This document shows positions 1 to 8,344 of a DNA stretch of 37,647 nt, one piece after another; the stretch's first letter is position 1, and each line of letters opens with the position of its first letter. The notes under the pieces are model-generated. The model saw only the letters and a list, made by a program, of their open reading frames with translations, did not search any database and had not been told where the DNA came from. The translations under genes and the position numbers were made by a program. The stretch is from Methylobacterium segetis (lineage in GTDB: Bacteria > Pseudomonadota > Alphaproteobacteria > Rhizobiales > Beijerinckiaceae): contig NZ_SMNT01000044.1 of NCBI RefSeq assembly GCF_004348265.1, positions 1 to 37,647 of the forward strand, given 5' to 3'.

Positions 1-197
1 CGCGCCGCACGCGTTTCTCCCGTTCCGGGAATCTCCAGTGTGAAGGCGTCGGGGATGCCGATCACGCTCACCACTTTAAGGCGAGCACCAGAAGGCGAGC
101 GGTCGCGCAGTACACAGTCGATCACTCCACCACCTAGCAAGAGGATCTTGCCTGGGATCAATGCCCGCCGGCGCGTCTCTGACCGTTTGTCTTCCAT
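1..197 (-). CDS. PilZ-domain protein, 3' end cut by window edge
   Basis: The minus strand from an ATG at 197 stays open to the window edge, giving 65 residues. It begins MEDKRSETRRRALIPGKILL and later reads DRSPSGARLKVV. The arginine-rich N-terminus (RxxxR-type) followed by a D/NxSxxG motif is the c-di-GMP binding signature of PilZ domains. The full protein should be about 80-100 residues, with its end left of the window. It is the most downstream of four similar minus-strand genes. PilZ proteins bind c-di-GMP and pass the signal to a partner; no partner or output domain is visible, so the target is unknown. Confidence 0.75.
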   Translation of the reverse strand, partial: MEDKRSETRRRALIPGKILLLGGGVIDCVLRDRSPSGARLKVVSVIGIPDAFTLEIPGTGETRAA

Positions 198-347
198 ATC
201 GATCCCGCCCCGCGACTGCGGAGGCGAGCTTATTCGGCCGCGCATTAGCAAACGGTTGCTGCATTGCACCGCCATCCGCCTAGAAGAGAGCGCGATCGTG
301 AGGCGGCAGCCGAACCGTCAATTTCTAGGCTTTGCGCCGCGCTGCTT

Positions 348-596
348 TCAGATCGTGAAAGCCACGCCCAGCCGTTGCCCAGTCCGCCGCACCACCAGGC
401 AGCTCCGAACAAGTCCGTCAGCGTGGACAACCAGATCAAACGCATCGGGCGGGCTGCTTGGCGGTTCTACCTCGATCAGAGCTCCTGCCTCCGACATGTT
501 CCAGACAAGACATGGGGTACACGCCGCCTCGCCGAAGAGAAGCTCACCAGAGCTGAAACATTCGGCTCTTTGTTCTTTGCGACGCTCTGCGAACAT
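348..596 (-). CDS. Stand-alone PilZ-domain protein
   Basis: An 82-residue protein made only of a PilZ domain. It begins MFAERRKEQRAECFSS, with the RxxxR motif in the first ten residues, and carries NMSEAGALIEVEP (NxSxxG), then a beta-rich end RLGVAFTI. I chose the ATG at 596 because the neighbouring paralogue starts the same way (MFVERRK). A GTG at 632 would add 12 residues. It is a clear paralogue of the gene at 657-908, with the same ERRK start and shared GALIEVEP stretch, suggesting local duplication. The role is inferred as c-di-GMP receptor with unknown partner. Confidence 0.8.
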   Translation of the reverse strand: MFAERRKEQRAECFSSGELLFGEAACTPCLVWNMSEAGALIEVEPPSSPPDAFDLVVHADGLVRSCLVVRRTGQRLGVAFTI

Positions 597-656
597 AGAT
601 CTGCTCGTCCTGTCTGATTTTTTTGCGTTCACCAGCGCATGTGCGATGCGCCGATC

Positions 657-908
657 TCAGAGCACGAATGCGACGCCGATCTTCCGCCCATCGCGCCAGA
701 TTTGCATGGCGTTGCAGTCTAGGTGCAGGGCGGCCACCGTCATTCGGAAGCGGATTGGCGGGCGTGTGTCAGGCTCGACTTCGATCAATGCGCCGAAGTC
801 CGAGAGATTCCAGATCAGGCAGTCGAGCCGGTGCGGTTTTTCGTGAAAGAAAATCGACCCGAGCTTGAAGGCATTCCGGCGCGGTGCCTTACGGCGCTCG
901 ACGAACAT
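657..908 (-). CDS. Stand-alone PilZ-domain protein
   Basis: An 83-residue single-domain PilZ protein beginning MFVERRKAPRRNAF (RxxxR c-di-GMP motif). NLSDFGALIEVEP (NxSxxG motif) sits mid-protein, and it ends RKIGVAFVL. Both c-di-GMP binding motifs are intact. The stop lies about 60 bp from the start of the next paralogue (ATG 596), so the two may be co-transcribed from the AT-rich gap upstream (909-1136). No transmembrane or output domain is present. It is part of the island next to tRNA-Lys. The function is inferred from the domain only. Confidence 0.8.
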   Translation of the reverse strand: MFVERRKAPRRNAFKLGSIFFHEKPHRLDCLIWNLSDFGALIEVEPDTRPPIRFRMTVAALHLDCNAMQIWRDGRKIGVAFVL

Positions 909-1136
909 CGCGCGACTCCAAGTGGCCCCAGCCGCTTCGTTACCTAATCACAGGTTAAGTATGTCTGAAAGTGTACAGGAAGCTGCGTGCGCTCTCCTCG
1001 CCAAAGGTGGATGCCCCCTGATGCTCTTCGCGCCCATCCAGCACCTCGATGTCCTCGACATCGGAGCCGTGGCATGACGCGCCCTAACACTGGTCGATGC
1101 TCCGCGAGCAGCGGTGCACTTCGCGAAGATGACCGG

Positions 1137-1391
1137 CTAAGCCGGGGTTTGAGCGAAAAATGCACCGATCTCGTCGGCCTTTCGCCAAGCGGTTCTGCAG
1201 ACCCGACCAGGGCCGAGGCTCGGCGACGAAAGGAAGAAGACGTCTGGGACCTGCTTGGTTTCCAGCATGGTCACGCGAACGCCGATATTCGAGACGTCGT
1301 AGACGATGCAACCCATGGAGCTGTGCTCGTCGAGGGCAATGAAGCCGGGCTCGTCCACCCGGCGCCGTTCCTCAATTCGACGATCCTGCAT
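1137..1391 (-). CDS. Divergent PilZ-domain protein
   Basis: An 84-residue protein starting MQDRRIEERRRVDEPGFI (RxxxR) with DVSNIGVRVTM (DxSxxG) near residue 35. It shares architecture with the other three PilZ genes, but its sequence is more diverged and its C-terminus (AFFAQTPA) lacks the GVAF strand. It is the most upstream of the minus-strand PilZ set. It lies back to back with the integrase operon; the roughly 130 bp between 1392 and 1524 must hold both promoters. c-di-GMP binding is likely from the motifs but untested. Confidence 0.7.
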   Translation of the reverse strand: MQDRRIEERRRVDEPGFIALDEHSSMGCIVYDVSNIGVRVTMLETKQVPDVFFLSSPSLGPGRVCRTAWRKADEIGAFFAQTPA

Positions 1392-1524
1392 CTGCCGTCC
1401 CGCTGTTGCCGTGCGCGACAGCAGCTTCGAAGCCTCCCGTTAAGACGGCTTCGTTGGCGAGAGCAGGATTTTACGCATCGGCTGCGTGATCGCCCCACAG
1501 TTAATACTGAACAGGAGGCGCGGC

Positions 1525-1842
1525 GTGGCTGAGCGTAACGAACCCGGCCGCACGACCTACGAGATGCGCTTCGCCGGGCAGAAGCTCGGTCCGCGCGGCG
1601 TCGCGTCGGCCTGGGCGAACCTCGAGCCGGAGGCGCAGGCGATCTGGGCCCGCATCGAGGCGGCAGCGACTGAAGATCTCCGCGCAGCAGCTCGGGAGGC
1701 CGTGCAGGCCCATGACGCCAGAGCCGGGGCGGTCGCGGCTGAGTCCGTCGATGAAGCGATTGAGGCCGAGAAACGCCTGGAGGACGCGATCAAGCGGCTG
1801 CGCGCGCTGATCTGGAATCAGGGGGAGAGGGATGACGCGTAG
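1525..1842 (+). CDS. Small hypothetical protein, first gene of the integrase operon
   Basis: A 105-residue protein of unknown function. I chose the GTG at 1525 because AGGAGG lies 7-8 nt upstream; an ATG at 1486 has no such site. The middle is alanine- and glutamate-rich and predicted helical (about residues 30-95), rich in short repeats such as EAAATEDLRAAAREAV, so a coiled coil is plausible. No catalytic motif or membrane segment is seen. Its stop overlaps the start of the next gene by 11 nt, which implies translational coupling with the excisionase-like and integrase genes. It may assist recombination or its control, but this is only context. Confidence 0.6.
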   Translation: MAERNEPGRTTYEMRFAGQKLGPRGVASAWANLEPEAQAIWARIEAAATEDLRAAAREAVQAHDARAGAVAAESVDEAIEAEKRLEDAIKRLRALIWNQGERDDA

Positions 1843-2167
1843 CGGACCTCCGAAGCCCACTGACATCCGCTTCAAGGTGGATCCCGGCGATGTGCCTCCG
1901 GAGAAGGTGGCGCGCCGGATGCACCTGTCCGAGGCGCAGTTCCGCGAGTGCCTGCCGCGACTGCTGGCGCGCGGATTCCCCATGCCGGATCCAGACACCG
2001 GCATGTACGACCTCGAGGCCGTCGACCGCTGGCGGCACCGCAGGCATGCTTCCCTCTTCCCGGAGCTTGCTGCAACTCTGCCGCCCGAGCCGGCGCCACC
2101 GGCCAAGAGCCTGGGAGCGAAGTTCCGTGAGGAGCAGGAAGCGCGTCGGGGCGGTCGAGCTGCCTAG
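1832..2167 (+). CDS. Excisionase-like / helix-turn-helix DNA-binding protein
   Basis: A 111-residue protein whose first 70 residues fit a MerR/excisionase-like winged helix: VPPEKVARRMHLSEAQF as the helix-turn-helix, then RGFPMPDPDTGMYDLEAVDRW, typical of the wing and recognition region of Xis/AlpA-type proteins. The tail is proline- and arginine-rich and disordered. GGGGAGAGG precedes the ATG. It overlaps the gene before by 11 nt and the integrase after by about 41 nt, forming one operon. Position and fold support a recombination directionality factor, though it could instead be a phage-type repressor. Confidence 0.65.
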   Translation: MTRSGPPKPTDIRFKVDPGDVPPEKVARRMHLSEAQFRECLPRLLARGFPMPDPDTGMYDLEAVDRWRHRRHASLFPELAATLPPEPAPPAKSLGAKFREEQEARRGGRAA

Positions 2168-3395
2168 GTACGTCTGGAGCCGGCCGAACAAGATCGGACG
2201 GCACTATTACAGCTACACCCGCCACCGCGGCCGCGAATGGGCGTGGCCTACGATCCCCATCCCCTTCGATCCGCAGACCCAGGAATTCTGGCAGCGCTGC
2301 AAGCAGTGCGAAGCGCTGGAGGCGGGCCAGGAGAACGGTGAGTGGAGCTGGTCCTGGCGTGGGCCGAGCGGACGCCTGTACCCCCTGCCCTCGCCCAAGA
2401 CGCCTGAGTTCTGGTCCGCCATCGACGACGTCGAGAAGCGTGATGCCTCGCGAGATGGAGAAGACCGGAAGACGTTCGGCGCGCTCGTCGAGGCGTACAC
2501 CGCGCACAAGGCCTACATCGACCTCGCCGACCTGACGAAGCGGGACTACGACCGGCACCTCCGCGAGATCGTGCGGATCTGGGGCGACGAGCCGGTTGCG
2601 GCGCTGACCGCGGTGGATGCCCAGGAGGCGATCGACAGCTTCCAGAGCACGCCCTCGGTCGCGCGCTACTTCCGCGCCGTGTTGTCCAAGCTGATCGGAT
2701 TCGGGGTGCCGCGCGGCTTCGCCACCGTGAACGTCGTGGCTGGCACCGAGAAGGTCGAGCACGAGGTCGAGCCGCACGAGCCCTGGCCGGACTGGGCCTT
2801 CGAGCTCTTCTTTGAGCATGCGCGGCCAGCCCTCCAGCTGCCGGTCTACTCGGCGCTCTACACCGGGCAACGCTCGGTCGACGTGGTGCCGATGGTGCGC
2901 CCGGCTGCTGGCGCCAACGCGATCGAGCTCGTCGCTCGCAAGACCGGCAAGAAGGTTTTCGTGCCGATCCACTCCGAGTACCGCGAGATCCTAACCCGGA
3001 CGCATCTCGACCACCCTGCCCTGCACCTGCGCGAGGACGGCGAGCCGTGGACGCTGGCGGCCTACCGCACGGCCTGGCAGCGCGACTTCACCAGCGTGAA
3101 CGCGAAGGGCACGCCGACATCAGCCCCGGCCGCGAAGAAGGCCGCGATGGCGCGGCTGCGCGAGGCCGGCCTCGTCTTCCATGGGCTGCGCAAGAATGCC
3201 GTGAACATGCTGCTGGAGGCTGGGGGCACCGAGGCCGAGGTGTCGGCGATCGTCGAGATGTCGGAGCAGATGGTGCGGCATTACAGCCGCGACGTGAACA
3301 AGCGCCGGCTCGCCCGGAACATGATGCGCAAGCTCGAGGAGGGCTGGGTCGAGACGCGTCGCAACCTGTTCGGCGAGGGCGCTTCCAGGAGGTGA
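2127..3395 (+). CDS. Tyrosine recombinase (integrase) of a tRNA-Lys island
   Basis: A site-specific recombinase of about 422 residues. Start is a GTG at 2127 with GGGAGCGA upstream, overlapping the preceding gene. The N-terminal half holds the arm- and core-binding regions (from about residue 115, AYTAHKAYIDLADLTKRDYDRH). The catalytic domain shows R249 (TGQRSVDVV), K275/K276 (KTGKK), H352-x-x-R355 (FHGLRKNA) and nucleophile Y386 (MVRHYSRD). The usual second histidine before the tyrosine (LGH in most relatives) is not evident; the region reads IVEMSEQM. It ends 87 bp from the 3' end of tRNA-Lys, the usual layout of an integrase beside its attachment site. Confidence 0.93.
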   Translation: MRSRKRVGAVELPRYVWSRPNKIGRHYYSYTRHRGREWAWPTIPIPFDPQTQEFWQRCKQCEALEAGQENGEWSWSWRGPSGRLYPLPSPKTPEFWSAIDDVEKRDASRDGEDRKTFGALVEAYTAHKAYIDLADLTKRDYDRHLREIVRIWGDEPVAALTAVDAQEAIDSFQSTPSVARYFRAVLSKLIGFGVPRGFATVNVVAGTEKVEHEVEPHEPWPDWAFELFFEHARPALQLPVYSALYTGQRSVDVVPMVRPAAGANAIELVARKTGKKVFVPIHSEYREILTRTHLDHPALHLREDGEPWTLAAYRTAWQRDFTSVNAKGTPTSAPAAKKAAMARLREAGLVFHGLRKNAVNMLLEAGGTEAEVSAIVEMSEQMVRHYSRDVNKRRLARNMMRKLEEGWVETRRNLFGEGASRR

Positions 3396-3427
3396 ATGCA
3401 CACACCAGGTCCGAAAATGCACACACC
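3395..3427 (+). repeat. Two 12-bp direct repeats, possible integrase arm sites
   Basis: AATGCACACACC occurs at 3395-3406 and again at 3416-3427, identical, with starts 21 bp apart (two helical turns). The pair lies just after the integrase stop codon and about 55 bp before the tRNA-Lys 3' end. Spaced direct repeats next to an attachment core are typical arm-type sites for tyrosine recombinases or excisionases; that role here is inference. Confidence 0.5.
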
Positions 3428-3482
3428 GTGCTGGCTCGGGCAGGCCAGAGATCAAGTAAATCGCTGATTAAATGAAGATATT

Positions 3483-3530
3483 TGGTGAGCGCGCTGGGAC
3501 TCGAACCCAGGACCTACAGATTAAAAGTCC
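3483..3530. other. Likely island attachment site (tRNA-Lys 3' half)
   Basis: The integrase gene abuts the 3' end of an intact tRNA-Lys gene. Tyrosine recombinases of such islands usually recombine within the T-arm, acceptor or anticodon part of the tRNA, restoring the gene with island DNA. The core should lie within this stretch, but its exact limits cannot be set because the other end of the island is outside the window. Confidence 0.5.
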
Positions 3531-3558
3531 GTTGCTCTACCAGCTGAGCTACGCGCTC
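3483..3558 (-). tRNA. tRNA-Lys (anticodon TTT)
   Basis: On the minus strand a 73-nt cloverleaf plus encoded CCA. The acceptor stem GAGCGCG pairs with CGCGCTC, the D-arm is AGCTCAGCTGGTAGAGC, the anticodon loop is CTTTTAA with TTT, and the T-loop is GGTTCGAGTCC. The gene is complete although the island has inserted at its 3' end. A promoter lies upstream at 3609-3637. Confidence 0.96.
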
Positions 3559-3608
3559 GCATCCGCCATGGGCGTGGCTGTCGGGCCGCGTCCGGGGAAG
3601 CGTGGCTC

Positions 3609-3637
3609 GCAATAGGGGAGCGGCTTCGAGGGGTCAA
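3609..3637 (-). promoter_or_regulatory. Candidate sigma-70 promoter of tRNA-Lys
   Basis: On the minus strand TTGACC (-35, 3637-3632) and TATTGC (-10, 3614-3609) are separated by exactly 17 bp. Transcription would start about 45 nt before the tRNA-Lys 5' end at 3558. It lies outside the island, so integration leaves it intact. Confidence 0.6.
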
Positions 3638-3806
3638 CCGGCCCGTCCCGGCACTTCGCGTCGGGCGATGATCTCGGCGTCGCGGCAGATGCACCGAAAC
3701 TGTCCTTAGGTTGATCGGGACTGATCACATTTCGGGCAAGTCCGAGCGAGAAACACGAGCCGCACCGATCCCCCTTTAACCTGTCGTTCTGCCTGTTGAT
3801 CGTCTC

Positions 3807-5894
3807 ATGGCGGCAGTTCGAGGACCCCTCCACATGGCCGCGCCCGACGCCGTCGATGCCAACCTGATGTACCGCCTTCTGGTTCAGGGCGTGACGGACT
3901 ACGCGATTTACATGCTTGATCCGCAGGGGGTGATCAGCAACTGGAACGCCGGGGCTGAGCGAGCCAAGGGGTATCGGGCCCACGAGATCGTGGGCCGGCA
4001 CTTCTCCTGCTTCTACGGAGAGGAGGAGCGATCCCGGGGCGTGCCGCATCAGGGGCTGGAGACGGCCCGCCGCACGGGGCGCTTCGAGGCGGAGGGGTGG
4101 CGCGTCCGCAAGGACGGCAGCCGCTTCTGGGCGCACGTCGTGATCGAGGCGATCCACGGCGAGGACGGTCGCCTGCTCGGCTTCGCGAAGATCACCCGCG
4201 ACTGCACCGAGCGCCGTCTGCAGGCGGAACGGCTTGAGGAGACCTCCGCCAATCTCGACCTCGCCCTCGCGCACATGTCGCAGGGCCTGTGCCTCGTCGA
4301 CGCACGCCGCCGGCTGATCCTCTGCAACGCCCGCTTCCGGGAGATCCTCGTCCTCGACGCCGCCCTGACCCAGCGGGGCACGCCGCTTTCCGCCATCCTG
4401 CGGCGCCTCATCCGGGACGAAGGCGTGGGATCCGGCGAGCCGGGCGCGCGTCCGCTGCGCCCGTTCAGGCCGGCGGGCGCGGCGATCCCGCTGTCCCGGG
4501 ACCTCACGCGCCAGGGCCGAACGATCGCGGTCACCACGCGCGCTTTGCCGACCGGGGGCTGGGTCTCCACCGTCGAGGACGTGACCGAGCGGCGCCGGAT
4601 CGAGGACAGCATCCTCCACATGGCGCACCACGACGCGCTCACCGGATTGCCGAACCGGGCCGCCTTCGGCGCTCACCTGGAGCGCGCGCTCGCGGCGAAC
4701 GGTGCGACGGCCGTGCTCTGCCTCGACCTCGACCGCTTCAAGGCGATCAACGACACGTTTGGTCACCCGGCGGGCGACGCGCTGCTGAGGACCGTGGCCG
4801 AACGCCTGCGGGGCGTGCTGCGCGGCAGCGGCATGATCGCCCGGCTCGGCGGCGACGAGTTCGTCGTCGCCCTCGCCGGGACGGGGGACGGACGCCCGAT
4901 CGAGGGGCTGGCCGAGCGCCTCATCGAGGCGGTCGGCCAGCCCCTCGAGATCGACGGACATCTCGCCCATGTCGGGGTCAGCGTCGGCATCGCGGTCGGG
5001 CCGCGCGACGGAGCCGATTCCGACACGTTGTTCCGCAACGCCGACATCGCCCTCTACCGGGCCAAGGCCGCCGGGCGGAACACGTACCGCTTCTACGAGA
5101 CGGGCATGGATGCGCTGGCGGCTGCCAGGAACCTGCTCCAGCTCGAATTGCGCGACGCGGTGCAGACGGGCGACCTGCGCCTTCACTACCAGCCGGTCAT
5201 GGACCTGAGGCGCGACGGGGTCGGAGGGTTCGAGGCGCTCCTGCGCTGGCCGCATCCGCAGCGGGGCTCCGTGCCGCCCGACACCTTCATCCCCATCGCC
5301 GAGGAGACGGGTCTCATCACGAGACTCGGGGCCTGGGTGCTGCGCGAGGCCTGCCGGGAGGCCGCCGTCTGGCCGGAGGAGATCCGCGTCGCCGTCAACG
5401 TCTCGGCCGTGCAGTTCGCCCGCGGCAGCCTGGAGGAGGTCGTCACCCTCGCCCTCGCCGTCTCGGGCCTCGCCCCGCATCGGCTCGAGCTCGAGATCAC
5501 CGAATCGGTCCTGATGAGCGACAGCGAGGCGGTCGTCGCCTGCCTCCACCGCCTGCGCAGGATGGGCGTGCGCGTCGCGCTCGATGATTTCGGCACGGGC
5601 CACTCGTCGCTCAGCTACCTGCGCCTGTTCCCGTTCGACCGGATCAAGATCGACCGCTCCTTCATCCGCGAGATCGGCCGACCGGAAAACGTGGCCATCG
5701 TGCGCGCCGTCCGAGCGCTGGCCGCGGATCTCGGGGCCGCCATCACCGTCGAGGGCATCGAGACGCAGGAGCAACTCGCCTTCGTGCGTGGCCTCGACTG
5801 CGAGGAGGCGCAGGGCTTCCTGTTCAGCAGGCCCCTGCCCGCCTCGGACCTCGCGCCCTTCCTCGCCACCCGCCCGACCGCCCGCGCAGCCTGA
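3807..5894 (+). CDS. PAS-PAS-GGDEF-EAL cyclic-di-GMP turnover protein
   Basis: A 695-residue soluble protein with no membrane segment. It has a PAS domain (about 20-140), a second PAS-like region (about 146-260), a GGDEF diguanylate cyclase domain (about 270-435; intact motif G348-GDEF-352) and an EAL phosphodiesterase domain (about 450-690; E476-A-L). Further EAL residues are present: NVSAVQF, LEITES, DDFGTG, KIDRSF and VEGIE. Both active sites look intact, so it could make or break c-di-GMP. No RxxD inhibitory site precedes GGDEF. The start could also be the ATG at 3834. It ends 9 bp from the convergent tgt gene. It is the first gene beyond the island that carries the PilZ receptors. Confidence 0.95.
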   Translation: MAAVRGPLHMAAPDAVDANLMYRLLVQGVTDYAIYMLDPQGVISNWNAGAERAKGYRAHEIVGRHFSCFYGEEERSRGVPHQGLETARRTGRFEAEGWRVRKDGSRFWAHVVIEAIHGEDGRLLGFAKITRDCTERRLQAERLEETSANLDLALAHMSQGLCLVDARRRLILCNARFREILVLDAALTQRGTPLSAILRRLIRDEGVGSGEPGARPLRPFRPAGAAIPLSRDLTRQGRTIAVTTRALPTGGWVSTVEDVTERRRIEDSILHMAHHDALTGLPNRAAFGAHLERALAANGATAVLCLDLDRFKAINDTFGHPAGDALLRTVAERLRGVLRGSGMIARLGGDEFVVALAGTGDGRPIEGLAERLIEAVGQPLEIDGHLAHVGVSVGIAVGPRDGADSDTLFRNADIALYRAKAAGRNTYRFYETGMDALAAARNLLQLELRDAVQTGDLRLHYQPVMDLRRDGVGGFEALLRWPHPQRGSVPPDTFIPIAEETGLITRLGAWVLREACREAAVWPEEIRVAVNVSAVQFARGSLEEVVTLALAVSGLAPHRLELEITESVLMSDSEAVVACLHRLRRMGVRVALDDFGTGHSSLSYLRLFPFDRIKIDRSFIREIGRPENVAIVRAVRALAADLGAAITVEGIETQEQLAFVRGLDCEEAQGFLFSRPLPASDLAPFLATRPTARAA

Positions 5895-5903
5895 GCGGCC
5901 GCC

Positions 5904-7079
5904 CTACGCCGATTCCCGACCGGACGCGCGCTCCATCTCGGCCCGCGCCCAGGTCTCGCGGGTCTCGCCCGCGAAGTCGGCGAGCCGCCCGGCCCGGATC
6001 GCCGCGCGCATGCCCGCCATCAGCTCCTGGTAATAGGCGAGGTTGTTCCAGGTCAGCAGCATCATGCCGAGGATCTCGTCCGAGCGGACGAGGTGGTGCA
6101 GGTAGGCCCGGGAATAGTCGCGGGCGGCCGGGCAGGCGGAGGTTTCGTCGAGGGGGCGCGCATCCTCGGCGTGGCGGGCGTTGCGCAGGTTGACCCGGCC
6201 GTGGCGGGTATAGGCGAGACCGTGCCGCCCGGCCCGGGTCGGCATCACGCAGTCGAACATATCGATCCCACGCTCGACCGAGCGCAGGAGGTCGTCCGGC
6301 GTGCCGACGCCCATCAGGTAGCGGGGCTTGGCCGAAGGCAGGTGCGGCTCCACCGCCTCGATCATGGCGAGCATCACCGCCTGCGGCTCGCCGACCGCGA
6401 GCCCCCCGATCGCGTAGCCCTTGAGGTCGAGGCCGACGAGCGCCCGGGCGCTCTCGACGCGCAGAGCCGGCACATCGCCGCCCTGCACGATGCCGAACAT
6501 CGCCTTGCCCGGCTGCTCGCCGAAGGCGCTTCGGCAGCGCTCGGCCCAGCGCAGCGACAGGTGCATTGCCCGCTCGATCGCCTCCGGCTCGGCCGGCAGG
6601 CGCACGCACTCGTCGAGCTGCATCTGGATGTCGGAGCCGAGCAGCCCCTGGATCTCGATCGAGCGTTCCGGGCTCATGTGGTGCGCGGTGCCGTCGACAT
6701 GCGAGCGGAAGGTGACGCCCTGCTCGTCGAGCTTGCGCAGGCTCGACAGCGACATCACCTGGAAGCCCCCGGACTCGGTGAGGATCGGCCCGTCCCAGCG
6801 CATGAAACGGTGCAGGCCTCCCAGGCGGGCCATCCGTTCGGGGCCGGGGCGCAGCATCAGGTGATAGGTGTTGCCGAGCACGACGTCGGCGCCCAAATCG
6901 CGCACCTGCTCCGGGTACATCGCCTTGACGGTCGCGGCCGTGCCGACCGGCATGAAGGCCGGCGTCCGGATGGTGCCTCGCGGCAGGGCGATGGCGCCGG
7001 TGCGGGCATGGCCGTCGGCGGCGTCGACGCGGAAGGTGAACTCGGTCGGGCGCGGATCCTGCGGGGTCGGGTCTTGCAT
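5904..7079 (-). CDS. tgt: Queuine/preQ1 tRNA-ribosyltransferase with altered zinc and active-site residues
   Basis: The 391-residue bacterial TGT exchanges guanine 34 for preQ1 in tRNAs with GUN anticodons, the step before QueA. Family motifs are clear: [39 protein letters not shown] and the nucleophile aspartate in [12 protein letters not shown]. Two things differ from the E. coli and Zymomonas enzymes. The usual Asp before SGGFQ is Glu (LTESGGFQ). The zinc motif CxCxxC is reduced to SxCxxA ([15 protein letters not shown]), leaving one cysteine. The ATG at 7079 shares one base with the queA stop (TGATG), so translation is coupled and the two form one operon. Confidence 0.96.
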   Translation of the reverse strand: MQDPTPQDPRPTEFTFRVDAADGHARTGAIALPRGTIRTPAFMPVGTAATVKAMYPEQVRDLGADVVLGNTYHLMLRPGPERMARLGGLHRFMRWDGPILTESGGFQVMSLSSLRKLDEQGVTFRSHVDGTAHHMSPERSIEIQGLLGSDIQMQLDECVRLPAEPEAIERAMHLSLRWAERCRSAFGEQPGKAMFGIVQGGDVPALRVESARALVGLDLKGYAIGGLAVGEPQAVMLAMIEAVEPHLPSAKPRYLMGVGTPDDLLRSVERGIDMFDCVMPTRAGRHGLAYTRHGRVNLRNARHAEDARPLDETSACPAARDYSRAYLHHLVRSDEILGMMLLTWNNLAYYQELMAGMRAAIRAGRLADFAGETRETWARAEMERASGRESA

Positions 7080-8173
7080 CAGGTGCGTCCGTCCGGGAAG
7101 AGCAGGCTCGAATCGCCGTAGGAGTAGAAGCGGTAGCCCGCCTCGATCGCGTGGGCGTAGGCCGCCCGCATGGTCTCCAGTCCCGAGAAAGCCGAGACCA
7201 GCATGAACAGGGTCGAGCGCGGCAGGTGGAAGTTCGTCATCAAGGCGTCGACCGCGCGCACGGGGATGCCGGGCGTGATGAAGATGTCGGTCGGCCCCTC
7301 GAAGGCGCGCAGCCTGCCGTCCGCATCGGCCGCGCTCTCCAGGAGCCGCAACGCCGTGGTGCCCACCGCCACGATCCGCCCGCCCCGGGCCCGCACTGCG
7401 TTGAGGGCCTCGGCCGTCTCCGCGTCGAGCCGGCCGATCTCGGCGTGCATGCGATGATCGGCGGTGTCGTCGGCCTTCACGGGCAGGAAGGTGCCGGCGC
7501 CCACATGCAGGGTGACCCTGTGGCGGGAGAGGCCGGCCGCGTCGATTCCGGCGAGGAGATCCTCCGAGAAGTGTAGCCCCGCGGTCGGGGCGGCGACGGC
7601 ACCCGGCTCGGCCGCGTAGACGGTCTGGTAATCTGTGGCGTCACGCGCGTCGGCTGGGCGCTTGCCCGCGATGTAGGGGGGCAGCGGCAGGGTGCCGAGG
7701 GCGGCGATGCGCTCGTCGAGGATGGGGCCGGCGAGATCGAAGCGGAGCACGATCTCCCCGCCCTCCCCCTTCTCGACGAGAGTCGCGGTGAGCCCGCCGA
7801 GCTCGCAGGGTGCGCCCTCCCAGTGATCGCCGAAGCGCAGGACGTCGCCCGGGGCAAGGCGCTTGGCCGGCCGCGCGAAGGCGCGCCAGCGGTCCGGCGC
7901 CTCGCGCAGGTGCAGCATCACCTCCGTCTTCAGGCCTGCGGCGCCGGGCCGGGTGCGGAGCGCCTGGAGACGGGCTGGGATCACCCGCGTGTCGTTGAAG
8001 ACGAGGGCGTCGCCCGGCCGCAGCAGGCCCGGCAGGTCGCGCACCGCCCTGTCCTCCAGGGACGGGTGGCCGCCGGGGCGCACGACGAGGAGGCGCCCGG
8101 CATCGCGCGGGTGGGCGGGCCGCAGCGCGATGCGCGCCTCCGGCAGCTCGAAATCGAACAGGTCCACACGCAT
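7079..8173 (-). CDS. queA: S-adenosylmethionine:tRNA ribosyltransferase-isomerase
   Basis: The 364-residue QueA uses the ribosyl group of SAM to turn preQ1 in tRNA into epoxyqueuosine. The start [19 protein letters not shown] is the family hallmark. [38 protein letters not shown] and [17 protein letters not shown] are the conserved blocks, and length is normal. It is the first gene of the queA-tgt operon with a one-base overlap into tgt. The roughly 170 bp upstream (8174-8344), which separates it from a divergent small gene, should hold its promoter. Confidence 0.97.
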   Translation of the reverse strand: MRVDLFDFELPEARIALRPAHPRDAGRLLVVRPGGHPSLEDRAVRDLPGLLRPGDALVFNDTRVIPARLQALRTRPGAAGLKTEVMLHLREAPDRWRAFARPAKRLAPGDVLRFGDHWEGAPCELGGLTATLVEKGEGGEIVLRFDLAGPILDERIAALGTLPLPPYIAGKRPADARDATDYQTVYAAEPGAVAAPTAGLHFSEDLLAGIDAAGLSRHRVTLHVGAGTFLPVKADDTADHRMHAEIGRLDAETAEALNAVRARGGRIVAVGTTALRLLESAADADGRLRAFEGPTDIFITPGIPVRAVDALMTNFHLPRSTLFMLVSAFSGLETMRAAYAHAIEAGYRFYSYGDSSLLFPDGRT

Positions 8174-8344
8174 GGGGCGCTGAAGTGCACGCTTCGCGCG
8201 CTCCGATCAATGCGGCGCGTGGCACGGCTGACCTGCTGCCGGCTGCCCTCACCTCGGACCGGCCGGCCACCGAGGCCGGCTCAAGGCTTGACCGCGCCGC
8301 GCGCCGGTTCACCATGCGCGCCTCACTGGAGGTGGAGACGAACC

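Noticed and set aside
1..3480. Second att copy (repeat of the tRNA-Lys 3' end) inside the visible island part
   Set aside because: No match to the tRNA 3' end was seen; the other end of the island is probably left of the window.
3549..5774. Long minus-strand open frame opposite the GGDEF-EAL gene
   Set aside because: It overlaps tRNA-Lys and has no recognisable domain; the plus-strand frame has four clear domains.
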